The position numbers and the translations under genes are program-made. A stretch of 64,000 bases of DNA from Mesorhizobium sp. B2-1-1 (GTDB lineage: Bacteria > Pseudomonadota > Alphaproteobacteria > Rhizobiales > Rhizobiaceae): NCBI RefSeq assembly GCF_006442975.2, contig NZ_CP083954.1:3479501-3543500 (forward strand). Reading direction: 5' to 3'. A model generated the notes under the pieces. That model worked only from the letters and a program-made list of their open reading frames with translations. It was not told the origin of the DNA and ran no database searches. Position 1 is the stretch's first letter. Each line of letters starts with the position of its first letter. Shown here piece by piece: positions 9,999-18,022 of the stretch.

Positions 9999-10814
9999 AT
10001 GTCCGGCCAAGAGCCCCGCACGTTCCGCAGCATGTTCATCTCCGACGTCCATCTCGGGTCGAAGGCGGCAAAGGCCGATTTCCTGATCGATTTCCTTAGA
10101 CATCATGATGCCGACATCATTTATCTCGTCGGCGATATCGTCGATGGGTGGCGCCTGAGACGCAGCTGGCACTGGCCGCAGAGCCACAATGACGTCGTGC
10201 AGAAATTGCTGCGCAAGGCGCGCAAGGGCGCCACCATCACCTACATCGCCGGCAACCACGACGAATTCGCCCGCCAGTTCCAGGGCGTGCATTTCGGCGG
10301 CATCGTCGTAGCCGACCGCGCCATTCACGAAACCGCCGACGGCAGGCGGCTGCTCGTTATTCATGGCGACCAGTTCGACACGGTCGTGCACAATCAGCGC
10401 TGGCTCGCCTATCTCGGCGACCACGCCTACGACGCCGCCATGCAGGTCAACCGTGTGATCACCCGGCTGCGCCAGCTGCTCGGCCTGCCTTACTGGTCGT
10501 TTTCGTCCTGGGCCAAGGTCAAGGTCAAGAAGGCGGTGAACTTCATCGGCTCGTTCCAGATGGTACTCAGCGACGAGGCGCGGCGCTCGCATGTCGACGG
10601 CGTCATATGCGGCCATATCCATCATGCCGCGATCGAAAGCTATGGCGACGTCCAGTACATCAACACCGGCGACTGGGTGGAAAGCTGCACGGCGGTGGTC
10701 GAACATTTCGACGGCCGGATGGAAATCCTGACCTGGGCGCATGTCTTGCCCGAGGCGCCGGACGAACCCTTCATCCCGATGCTGATCGAGGACCGGGTGG
10801 TGCAGGCCGCCTGA
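9999..10814 (+). CDS. LpxH-like metallophosphoesterase
   Basis: A 271-residue calcineurin-like phosphoesterase. Metal-binding motifs are in order: SDVHLG (D16, H18), GDIVDGW, GNHDEF, a histidine in VIHGDQFD and the pair CGHIHHA. This pattern matches proteins annotated as UDP-2,3-diacylglucosamine diphosphatase, which hydrolyses the pyrophosphate in lipid A synthesis. Many alphaproteobacteria use LpxI for that step, so a different phosphoester substrate is possible. It is divergent from the SDR gene with a 117-base gap. Confidence 0.78.
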   Translation: MSGQEPRTFRSMFISDVHLGSKAAKADFLIDFLRHHDADIIYLVGDIVDGWRLRRSWHWPQSHNDVVQKLLRKARKGATITYIAGNHDEFARQFQGVHFGGIVVADRAIHETADGRRLLVIHGDQFDTVVHNQRWLAYLGDHAYDAAMQVNRVITRLRQLLGLPYWSFSSWAKVKVKKAVNFIGSFQMVLSDEARRSHVDGVICGHIHHAAIESYGDVQYINTGDWVESCTAVVEHFDGRMEILTWAHVLPEAPDEPFIPMLIEDRVVQAA

Positions 10815-10943
10815 CTGCCGGTGCCAGGCACAGATTCCGGTGTTAATCGATTAGGCCAATCGGTTTCGTCCGGTTTTTCCTCATGTTAAGGGTCAATCCA
10901 CACTGCTCGCCGTTCGTGGACGGCAGCGTTATTGGATCGATTC

Positions 10944-12158
10944 ATGCCGCTGCCGCCGCTTTCACCCGAACAGCTCGTCAAACCACGCCATTTCGAACTG
11001 CGCATGAGCCTGATCTTCGCGACATTGTTCGTGTCGCAGGGCACGCATCTGCCTTACTTCCCGCTGTGGCTGCAGGCGAAAGGTTTTCACGCCGAGCAGA
11101 TCGCCGTCATCCTGGCGGCTCCGATGTTCCTGCGCGTCGTGACGACGCCGCTGCTCACCGCGCTCGCGGACCGGGCGAGGGACCGCGCCGACGTCTATAT
11201 CGCGCTCGTCGCGGCATCGATGATCATTTCCGCCGGCTATTTTCTGCCGGCCTCCTACGCCGTCGTGCTTGCGGTGTCGCTGGCGCTGACGATCGTATGG
11301 ACGCCGCATTCGCCGATGGCCGATTCGCTCGCGCTTTCGGGCGTGCGCCGCTTCGGTTCCAACTACACCAGCATGCGCAAGTGGGGTTCGATTTCCTATC
11401 TCTGCGCCAACGTGGCCGGTGGTTTCATCCTGACCGCGGCAGGTGCGCAAGCGGTTCCGGCGATCATTTTCGCGGCACTGGGTGCCGCGCTCTTTGCCGC
11501 GCTGCTTGCGCCGCGCCTTGGGCGGCCGCGCCTTGCCTCACCGCTTTCGGCCGCGGAGATCCAGCATTCGGCGCCGAGCCTCTTCAATGCCTATTTCGTC
11601 TATTTCACCCTCGGTGTCGGCATCCTCACCGCCAGCCACGCCTTCCTGTACGGCTTCGTGTCGATCTACTGGAAGTCGATCGGCATCGGCGACACCGTCG
11701 TCGGGCTTCTGTGGGCGTGGGGCGTGGTGGCCGAAGTCTGCATGTTCGTGTTTTTCAACCGCATATTCGCCTCCGTGTCGGTCGTCAGGGTGATGGTGAT
11801 TGCCGGCATCGGCGCGGTCGTGCGCTGGATCGCCTTTCCGCTGATCTGGCCGCTTGGCCTCGGCGTCGCCGGGTTTTTCGGCGTCCAGACCCTGCATTCG
11901 GTGTCGGTGGCCATGGTGCTGATCGGCCTGCAGAAAATGATCGGCGAAACGGTCTCGGAAGAGCGCACGGGTGCCGCACAAGGCATCGCCTATTTTTTCA
12001 ACGGCTTCTTCATGGCGGCGGTGACGCTCGCCTCCGGCCCGCTCTACGACGGTTTTGGGGTCGACGGCTTCCTGGCCATGATCCCGATCGCGATCATCGG
12101 CCTGGTGCTGGTCGGGCTCGCGGCGCGCTCAGCCCCAAAGCGCCGGATCGGGCGGTGA
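10944..12158 (+). CDS. MFS transporter, HcaT-like
   Basis: A 404-residue integral membrane protein with about 12 hydrophobic segments, resembling the 3-phenylpropionate/nucleoside-proton symporter-like branch of the major facilitator superfamily (N-terminal FVSQGTHLPYFPLWL, DRARDRADVYI loop, C-terminal AQGIAYFFNG). I prefer the ATG at 10944; a TTG four codons earlier is also open. The substrate is unknown. The last 30 bases overlap the convergent epimerase gene, so the two genes share a 3' region. Confidence 0.78.
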   Translation: MPLPPLSPEQLVKPRHFELRMSLIFATLFVSQGTHLPYFPLWLQAKGFHAEQIAVILAAPMFLRVVTTPLLTALADRARDRADVYIALVAASMIISAGYFLPASYAVVLAVSLALTIVWTPHSPMADSLALSGVRRFGSNYTSMRKWGSISYLCANVAGGFILTAAGAQAVPAIIFAALGAALFAALLAPRLGRPRLASPLSAAEIQHSAPSLFNAYFVYFTLGVGILTASHAFLYGFVSIYWKSIGIGDTVVGLLWAWGVVAEVCMFVFFNRIFASVSVVRVMVIAGIGAVVRWIAFPLIWPLGLGVAGFFGVQTLHSVSVAMVLIGLQKMIGETVSEERTGAAQGIAYFFNGFFMAAVTLASGPLYDGFGVDGFLAMIPIAIIGLVLVGLAARSAPKRRIGR

Positions 12159-13112
12159 AACCAGTGATCCCTCGTAGGCGAGGCCGGGCACACGATCCCG
12201 CGCAAGCAGCAGCGGTCCGTCGAGGTCGACGAAGTCGGCATCCTGGGCGAGCAGCACCGCCGGCGCCATCGCCAGCGACGTGCCGACCATGCAGCCGACC
12301 ATGACGCCGAAACCCAGTTCGCGGGCGCGGTCGCGCAGCACGAGCGCCGCCGTCAGCCCGCCCGACTTGTCGAGCTTGATGTTGACGGCATCGTAGAGAC
12401 CGGCGAGCGCGGCCAGATCCCCCGCCTCATGCACGCTCTCGTCCGCGCAGATCGGCACCTGATGGGCGATGTGGCGCAGGATGCCGTCATGGCCCGCCGG
12501 CAGCGGCTGTTCGATAAGCGCGATGCCTTGCTCGGCGGCAAAGGCGAGGTTCGCGGCGATGGTATCATCGTTCCAGCCCTCGTTGGCGTCGAGGATGATG
12601 CGGCTGTCGGGCGCGGCCTGCCGGACGGCGCGGATGCGCGCGATGTCGTTGTCGCCGCCGATCTTGACCTTGAGCAGCGGCCGCGCCGCATTGGCACGGG
12701 CCTGCGCCGCCATCGCCTCGGGTTCGCCCAGCGACAGCGTGTAGGCCGTCTCGAGCTGATGCAAAGGAGCCGGCCAGACTACGTCCGCCACCGCCTTGCC
12801 GCTGATCTTGGCTTCCAGGTCCCACAAGGCGCAGTCGATGGCGTTTCGCGCCGCGCCTGCCGGCATGGCGCCGAGCAGGGCTGTCCGGTCGATGCCAGCG
12901 GAGATTTGCCCGCGCATGGCCTCTATCGCGGCGCGAACCCCGTCCATGGTCTCGCCATAGCGTTTGTACGGCACGCATTCGCCACGACCCGTGTAATCGC
13001 CTTCGCTGATCGTGCAGGTGATCACTTCGGCTTCGGTCTTCGAACCACGCGAAATGGTGAAGGTGCCGGCGATCGGAAAACGCTCGGCCTCGACCGAAAT
13101 GACACGCGCCAT
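12129..13112 (-). CDS. Dipeptide epimerase (enolase superfamily)
   Basis: Probably an L-Ala-D/L-Glu epimerase that converts murein dipeptides for re-use. The muconate-lactonising branch signatures are visible: LKVKIGGD (the K-x-K base), metal ligands in ILDANEGW, IEQPLPAG and ADES, and the second-half lysine in NIKLDKSGG. At 327 residues it has family length. The ATG at 13112 is favoured over 13151 because the family N-terminus begins there and a GGAG lies upstream. Dipeptide specificity is inferred; other acid-sugar or dipeptide substrates cannot be excluded. Confidence 0.8.
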   Translation of the reverse strand: MARVISVEAERFPIAGTFTISRGSKTEAEVITCTISEGDYTGRGECVPYKRYGETMDGVRAAIEAMRGQISAGIDRTALLGAMPAGAARNAIDCALWDLEAKISGKAVADVVWPAPLHQLETAYTLSLGEPEAMAAQARANAARPLLKVKIGGDNDIARIRAVRQAAPDSRIILDANEGWNDDTIAANLAFAAEQGIALIEQPLPAGHDGILRHIAHQVPICADESVHEAGDLAALAGLYDAVNIKLDKSGGLTAALVLRDRARELGFGVMVGCMVGTSLAMAPAVLLAQDADFVDLDGPLLLARDRVPGLAYEGSLVSPPDPALWG

Positions 13113-13189
13113 AATTTTCTGCTCCGGCTGTGCGAGAAGGGTCGTCGGCAAATCGACAAGGCCGGACCCGTCAGGCTAAACAGGACGCC

Positions 13190-14377
13190 ATGTTGACCAT
13201 CGGCAAGCGCGACGCAAGCGGCAAGACCGCCTCGGAGGCTGACCACGAACCGCGCGTGTCGGTCGGTGAGGAAGCAGGCGTTCTCGGCTGCGCCTTCTCG
13301 GGAATCTGGACGACGCGCACCGTGGCCGCGATCGACGCAGAGATGCGCAAAATTGAGAAACGGAGCGGTTTCAAGACCTTGGCGCTCGATCTTTCGCACA
13401 TCGAGAAGATCGACACCGCCGGCGCGTGGCTGATCGACCGCCTGGTCAGCGCTTTCGAGAAGAAAGGTGTCGAGGTCAGGCTGCAGGGCCAGAGCGACGT
13501 CGCCTCGATCCTGCTCGGCGCGGTCGGCGATGCGGTGCGGCGCGAGCCCGAATCGGGGCCGGTCGGGCCGCCCAACATCGTCATTCGCACGCTGGAGGCG
13601 GTCGGCCGCCGCGTCTACGAAATGCGCGACGATTTTCTCGCCTCGATGAACATACTGGGCGCCACGATCCGTGGCGCGCAGATGAAGCTCGGCCGCGGCC
13701 ATGCCGTCAATCCGGCGGCGATCTTCAACCAGATCGACCGCATGGGCGTCGGAGCCATTCCGGTGGTGGTGCTGATGTCGGCGATCGTCGGCGCCATCGT
13801 TGCCCAGCAGGGCGCCTACCAGCTCAGCTATTTCGGCGCCGACATCTTCGTCGTCGACCTCGTCGGCGTGCTGATCCTGCGCGAACTCGGCGTGCTGATG
13901 ACGGCAATCATGATCGCCGGCCGCTCGGGCAGCGCCATCACCGCCGAAATTGGCTCGATGAAGATGCGCGAGGAAGTGGATGCGCTGAAGGTCATCGGGC
14001 TCAACCCCATCGGCGTGCTGGTCTTTCCGCGCCTGGTTGCGCTGGTGATCGCCCTGCCTTGCCTGACCATCATCGCCAATTTTGCCGCACTCGGTGGCGG
14101 TATTCTCGCGGCTTGGCTCTATTCCGACATCGCACCCGCCGCCTTCATCGACCGGCTGCGCGTCGCCATCGACCTCAGCACCATTTTCGCCGGCCTGATT
14201 AAGGCGCCGTTCATGGCCATGATCATCGGCACCATCGCCTCGGTCGAGGGCATGAAGGTCGGCGGCAGCGCCGAATCGCTTGGTCAGCACGTGACCGCCT
14301 CGGTGGTGAAATCGATCTTCGTCGTCATCATCCTCGACGGGCTTTTCGCCATGTTCTATGCAGCGATCGAGTTCTGA
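13190..14377 (+). CDS. mlaE: MlaE-family ABC permease with N-terminal STAS-like domain
   Basis: Inner-membrane permease of an Mla-type lipid transporter that moves phospholipid between inner and outer membranes. Residues 1-130 form a STAS-like domain (LALDLSHIEKIDTAGAWL), normally the separate MlaB protein in enterics and here fused. The MlaE domain follows with GAIPVVVLMSAIVGAIVA, ELGVLMTAIMIAGRSGSAI and the EEVDALKVIGLNP coupling helix. The ATG at 13190 gives 395 residues. It is first in an operon with the ATPase (1-base gap), the MCE protein and a lipoprotein. Confidence 0.88.
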   Translation: MLTIGKRDASGKTASEADHEPRVSVGEEAGVLGCAFSGIWTTRTVAAIDAEMRKIEKRSGFKTLALDLSHIEKIDTAGAWLIDRLVSAFEKKGVEVRLQGQSDVASILLGAVGDAVRREPESGPVGPPNIVIRTLEAVGRRVYEMRDDFLASMNILGATIRGAQMKLGRGHAVNPAAIFNQIDRMGVGAIPVVVLMSAIVGAIVAQQGAYQLSYFGADIFVVDLVGVLILRELGVLMTAIMIAGRSGSAITAEIGSMKMREEVDALKVIGLNPIGVLVFPRLVALVIALPCLTIIANFAALGGGILAAWLYSDIAPAAFIDRLRVAIDLSTIFAGLIKAPFMAMIIGTIASVEGMKVGGSAESLGQHVTASVVKSIFVVIILDGLFAMFYAAIEF

Positions 14378-14378
14378 A

Positions 14379-15197
14379 ATGGCGATGGGAAACGGCATCG
14401 AGACCAGGGCCAAGGAGGGCGCGGATGACAGCGAGGTCGTGCTTTCGGCGCATGACATCACCGTTTCCTTCGGCGACAACCTGATCCTCGACAAACTGTC
14501 GCTCGATATCTGGCGCGGCGAGATCCTCGGTTTCGTTGGCGCTTCGGGCGCCGGCAAATCAGTTCTGCTGCGCACCATCCTTGGTTTGACGCGCAAGCAG
14601 TCCGGCACGATCAAGCTGTTCGGCGTGGATATCGAAAAGGCCGACGATGCCGAACGGCTGCGCATCGACATGCGCCTTGGGGTGCTGTTCCAGCACGGCG
14701 CGCTGTTCTCGGCGCTGACGGTGCTGGAAAACGTCCAGGTGCCGATGCGCGAATATCTCGACCTGCCGCGCAAGCTGATGGACGAACTGGCGATGCTCAA
14801 GGTCGAACTGGTCGGGCTGCCGCCGGACGCGGCGCAGAAATTCCCGTCCGAGCTGTCGGGCGGCATGATCAAGCGCGCGGCACTGGCTCGCGCGCTGGCG
14901 CTCGATCCCGACATCGTCTTCCTCGACGAGCCGACCTCGGGCCTCGATCCGATCAGCGCGGCGGAATTCGACGAGCTGGTGGTCAAGCTGCGCGATACGA
15001 TGGACCTGACCGTCTACATGGTGACCCACGATCTCGACACGCTTTTCACCGCCTGCGACCGCGTCGCTGTGCTCGGCAAGAAGAAAGTGCTGGTCGAAGG
15101 CACCATCGACGACATGCTGAAGAGTGAAGAACCGTGGGTAAAATCGTATTTCCGCGGAAAACGAGCCCGGCAACTTGATCTTGCCGCGCGCGCATAG
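14379..15197 (+). CDS. mlaF: MlaF-type ATPase
   Basis: ATP-binding subunit of the Mla-type lipid transporter, 272 residues. Walker A is GASGAGKSVLL, the signature is LSGGMIKRAALARAL (the M-I-K variant typical of MlaF), Walker B is IVFLDEPTSGLDP and the H-loop VTHDLDT. The ATG at 14379 begins one base after the permease stop codon; an in-frame ATG at 14358 would overlap the permease. Tight spacing shows that the genes are co-transcribed. Confidence 0.9.
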   Translation: MAMGNGIETRAKEGADDSEVVLSAHDITVSFGDNLILDKLSLDIWRGEILGFVGASGAGKSVLLRTILGLTRKQSGTIKLFGVDIEKADDAERLRIDMRLGVLFQHGALFSALTVLENVQVPMREYLDLPRKLMDELAMLKVELVGLPPDAAQKFPSELSGGMIKRAALARALALDPDIVFLDEPTSGLDPISAAEFDELVVKLRDTMDLTVYMVTHDLDTLFTACDRVAVLGKKKVLVEGTIDDMLKSEEPWVKSYFRGKRARQLDLAARA

Positions 15198-15211
15198 CCA
15201 TAAGTGAAGCA

Positions 15212-16585
15212 ATGGAAACCAGAGCCAACTACGTTGTTGTCGGCATCTTCACGCTGGTGGCGATCCTCGCGGCGTTCGGCTTCGTCTATTGGACGGCGGC
15301 GATCGGCGACAAAGGCGAGACCACATTGTTGCGCGTGCGCATCCCTGGCTCGGCTTCCGGACTTGGCCGCGGCAGCTTCGTGCTGTTCAACGGCGTCAAG
15401 GTCGGCGACGTCAGGCGCGTCTATATCGATGTCGACAATCCGACGGTCGCCATCGCGGACACCGAGATCGACCGCATGACGCCGATCACCAAATCGACGC
15501 AGGCCGATATCGGCCTGGCCGGACTGACCGGACAAGCCAATATCGAACTCAAAGGGGCCGACCCCAAGGAAGTAAAACTTCTCGACCAGGCCGAAAAGGA
15601 AGGCAAGGTCGCCGAGATCGTGGCCAACCCGTCGGCGGTGACCAATCTTTTGCAGACGGCGCAGAACATCTTCACGCGCGCCGACACCGTGCTGACGCAG
15701 CTGGAGGGGTTCACCAAGGATGTGCGCGGGCCGCTGACGCAGACCGTGCAGAATGTGCAGACGTTCTCCGACGCGCTGGCCAGGAATTCCGATGGCGTCG
15801 ACAAGTTCCTGTCCGCGGTCAGCGCGCTGTCCGATGAGCTGAAGGGCGTCTCGGGCAAGCTCGACGGCACGCTGAAGGCGGCCGAAGGGCTGCTCAATGC
15901 CGTCGACAAGGACAAGATCAAGAGCATCGTCGCCAATGTCGATACGGTGACCGGCAACCTCAAGGAAACGTCCAAACAGCTCGATGGCGTGATCAGGAAT
16001 GTCGATACGGCCGTGGGATCGGTCAATGATTTCGCCAAGCAGACACAAGGTACGCTGGCCAAGGTCGACGGCGTGCTCGACGGCATCGATCCGGCGCAAG
16101 TGCGCACGGCTCTGGCTAACATCCAGAAGGCAAGCGAAAGCGCCGACAAGGCGGCCTCGGACATCGCCAAGGTGACCGGCAAATTCGCGAACAGGGCGGA
16201 CGACATAGACGAGACGATCAAGGATGCGAGGCAGCTCGCGCAGCGGCTCAACGACGCCTCGGTGCGCGTCGACGGCATCCTGGCCAAAGTCGACAAGCTG
16301 CTCGGTTCGGGGCAGGCGGACGGCGTGATGGCGGACGCCAGGGACACGCTGAGGTCGTTCAAGCAGGTTGCCGATACGCTGAATTCGCGGCTTGGCGTCA
16401 TCACCGACAATATAGCCCGGTTCTCCGGCCAGGGCCTTTCGAATGTCGAAGCGCTGGTTCAGGACAGCCGCCGTTCGATCAGCCGCATCGAGGAGGCGGT
16501 TACCGACCTCAGCCGCAATCCGCAGCGTATCCTGTCGGGCGGCGAGGGCGAGGTTCGGCAGTATGATGGCAGGGCGCGGCGTTGA
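15212..16585 (+). CDS. mlaD: MCE-domain protein, MlaD-like
   Basis: A 457-residue lipid-binding subunit anchored by one N-terminal transmembrane helix (residues 7-29). The MCE domain spans about residues 38-115 (ASGLGRGSFVLFNGVKVGDV, STQADIGLAGLTGQANIEL). The remaining 300 residues are long amphipathic helices without cysteines, expected to extend into the periplasm as a tube or bridge, much longer than the 180-residue enteric MlaD. It starts 14 bases after mlaF. Confidence 0.88.
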   Translation: METRANYVVVGIFTLVAILAAFGFVYWTAAIGDKGETTLLRVRIPGSASGLGRGSFVLFNGVKVGDVRRVYIDVDNPTVAIADTEIDRMTPITKSTQADIGLAGLTGQANIELKGADPKEVKLLDQAEKEGKVAEIVANPSAVTNLLQTAQNIFTRADTVLTQLEGFTKDVRGPLTQTVQNVQTFSDALARNSDGVDKFLSAVSALSDELKGVSGKLDGTLKAAEGLLNAVDKDKIKSIVANVDTVTGNLKETSKQLDGVIRNVDTAVGSVNDFAKQTQGTLAKVDGVLDGIDPAQVRTALANIQKASESADKAASDIAKVTGKFANRADDIDETIKDARQLAQRLNDASVRVDGILAKVDKLLGSGQADGVMADARDTLRSFKQVADTLNSRLGVITDNIARFSGQGLSNVEALVQDSRRSISRIEEAVTDLSRNPQRILSGGEGEVRQYDGRARR

Positions 16586-16679
16586 CTTCGGTCTCGGCTC
16601 GCCCCAGAAACAGTGTCTGCATCCGCGGGTTGTTTTTACAATCCACGGATAGTGAGGCCGGGGACAGCAGGGATCGCGC

Positions 16680-17279
16680 GTGAAGTCGACGATTGTGTTC
16701 AGATCGGGCGTGGCCTTGCTTGCCTTGACCCTTGCCGGTTGTGCCGCGCTGCCGGGCGGCGGGCCTGCGCCGCTTGACACGTTTGAACTGTCGGCGCCGT
16801 CGGTCGAGGCGCATGGCCACAGCCGCCGCCAGATCCTGATCGCCCAGCCGTCCGCGCTCAAGGCGCTGGACAGCCAGAACATCGTCATAAAACCGTCCCC
16901 ACGCTCGATCCAGTACCTCAAGGGCGCGCAATGGGCGGACCGGCTGCCGCTGATCGTGCAGGCTCGGCTGGCCGAGACGTTCCAGCGCTCGGGCAGCTTC
17001 GCCGGCGTGGGCAAGCCGGGCGAGGGACTGGCGATCGATTACCAGGTCATCGTCGAGATCCGTTCGTTCGAAGTCCGTGTCGACGGCGGCGATCATGCCG
17101 AGGTCGACCTGTTCGTGCGCATCCTCAACGACCGCAACGGCGAGGTGCGTGCGTCCAAGAGCTTTACGGCGACCGCGCCCGTTTCGGGCAGCGGCAATCA
17201 AGGCTATGTCGGCGCGCTCGATGCTGCCTTCGGCGACGCGGCCAAGCAGATCGTGCGCTGGACCGATTCGGCGATCTGA
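16680..17279 (+). CDS. ABC-type transport auxiliary lipoprotein (PqiC/MlaC-substitute type)
   Basis: A 199-residue lipoprotein starting with GTG. The signal peptide ends in a lipobox L-A-G-C with the lipidated cysteine at residue 21. The rest matches the auxiliary lipoprotein family found with MCE transporters: YLKGAQWADRLP, AIDYQVIVEIRSFEV and a GDAAKQIVRW C-terminus. It probably sits in the outer or inner membrane facing the periplasm and receives lipid from the MCE protein. It is last in the mlaE-mlaF-mlaD operon, 94 bases after mlaD. Confidence 0.82.
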   Translation: MKSTIVFRSGVALLALTLAGCAALPGGGPAPLDTFELSAPSVEAHGHSRRQILIAQPSALKALDSQNIVIKPSPRSIQYLKGAQWADRLPLIVQARLAETFQRSGSFAGVGKPGEGLAIDYQVIVEIRSFEVRVDGGDHAEVDLFVRILNDRNGEVRASKSFTATAPVSGSGNQGYVGALDAAFGDAAKQIVRWTDSAI

Positions 17280-17311
17280 GCGGCGATCCCGGGCGGGCGC
17301 CAGCCACCAGG

Positions 17312-17926
17312 CTACAAGAGGTCGAAGGCGTCCGGCCGCAGCTTTCCAGTCTTCATCAGGTGCTGCAGGGTGTAGGTTACGGACAGCGCGTCATCGAGCG
17401 CGTCATGTCCCTGCAATGGCGGGTGTTGAACGCCATAATAGTCGGCAAGCTTGTTGCTCGGCGTCCTTGCCAGGTCCTCGATCGGCATCCCGGCCGAGAT
17501 CAGCAGCTTTACGGCATTGTCAAAGCGGGCCGCCGGGATGGAAGCGGGGATGCCTGCGATATAGCAGCTGATGGCTATCATGTTCAGTTCGTCCTTGCCC
17601 CAGGACCAGAATCGCGCCCCACCCGAGAAACGATCGACGTCAACAAGGGCTTGTCCTAGCGCGACCCCCTCGATCTCCAGCTTTTCTTCTGTGATGCCAG
17701 TCAGTTCGGTGAAGAAGGGGTCGAGCGCGTATCTCCTGCCAAACCGGTCGATCGGTCTGACATAGGCCTTGTGCGTGCCCAGGACGGGAAAGTCGTCTTC
17801 GAGCCCAAGCCTGACCGCGCCGATCTGCGCGATGACCGGATCCGGATCGTGGGCCGCGCACCAGAATCGACGTTGCGAGCCCTCAAGGCAAAGAAACTCG
17901 CAGTCGAATATGATCGCCGTCTTCAC
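17312..17926 (-). CDS. DEDDh 3'-5' exonuclease
   Basis: A 204-residue exonuclease related to the DNA polymerase III epsilon and RNase T fold. Catalytic acids are visible: D-x-E in IIFDCEF (D8, E10), the middle motif FWSWGKDELN, and the HDALDDA motif with the DEDDh histidine and aspartate. No other domain is present, so it may act on DNA or RNA in repair or turnover. It lies downstream of the large GPR gene, separated by that gene's terminator. Confidence 0.8.
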   Translation of the reverse strand: MKTAIIFDCEFLCLEGSQRRFWCAAHDPDPVIAQIGAVRLGLEDDFPVLGTHKAYVRPIDRFGRRYALDPFFTELTGITEEKLEIEGVALGQALVDVDRFSGGARFWSWGKDELNMIAISCYIAGIPASIPAARFDNAVKLLISAGMPIEDLARTPSNKLADYYGVQHPPLQGHDALDDALSVTYTLQHLMKTGKLRPDAFDLL

Positions 17927-17970
17927 AGGTCAGGATCCAGTTCCGGATGCGACGTCCACCCCTCCAAGCC

Positions 17971-18000
17971 AAAAGGCGGGAGACAAGTCCCCCGCCTTTT
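17971..18000 (-). terminator. Rho-independent terminator of the GPR gene
   Basis: A perfect 10-bp stem (AAAAGGCGGG and its complement) with a 10-base loop lies 23 bases past the stop of the large minus-strand gene. Read on the minus strand the stem ends in TTTT. It separates that gene from the downstream exonuclease. Confidence 0.75.
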
Positions 18001-18022
18001 TCATTGGCTGTCTGCCCGCTGC

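Noticed and set aside
9882..10744. Long minus-strand open frame extending the SDR gene across the LpxH-like gene
   Set aside because: The extension is antisense to a clear metallophosphoesterase; the SDR starts at 9881 with its own Shine-Dalgarno.
13022..14986. 654-codon minus-strand frame opposite mlaE and mlaF
   Set aside because: Histidine/aspartate-rich shadow frame antisense to clear permease and ATPase genes.
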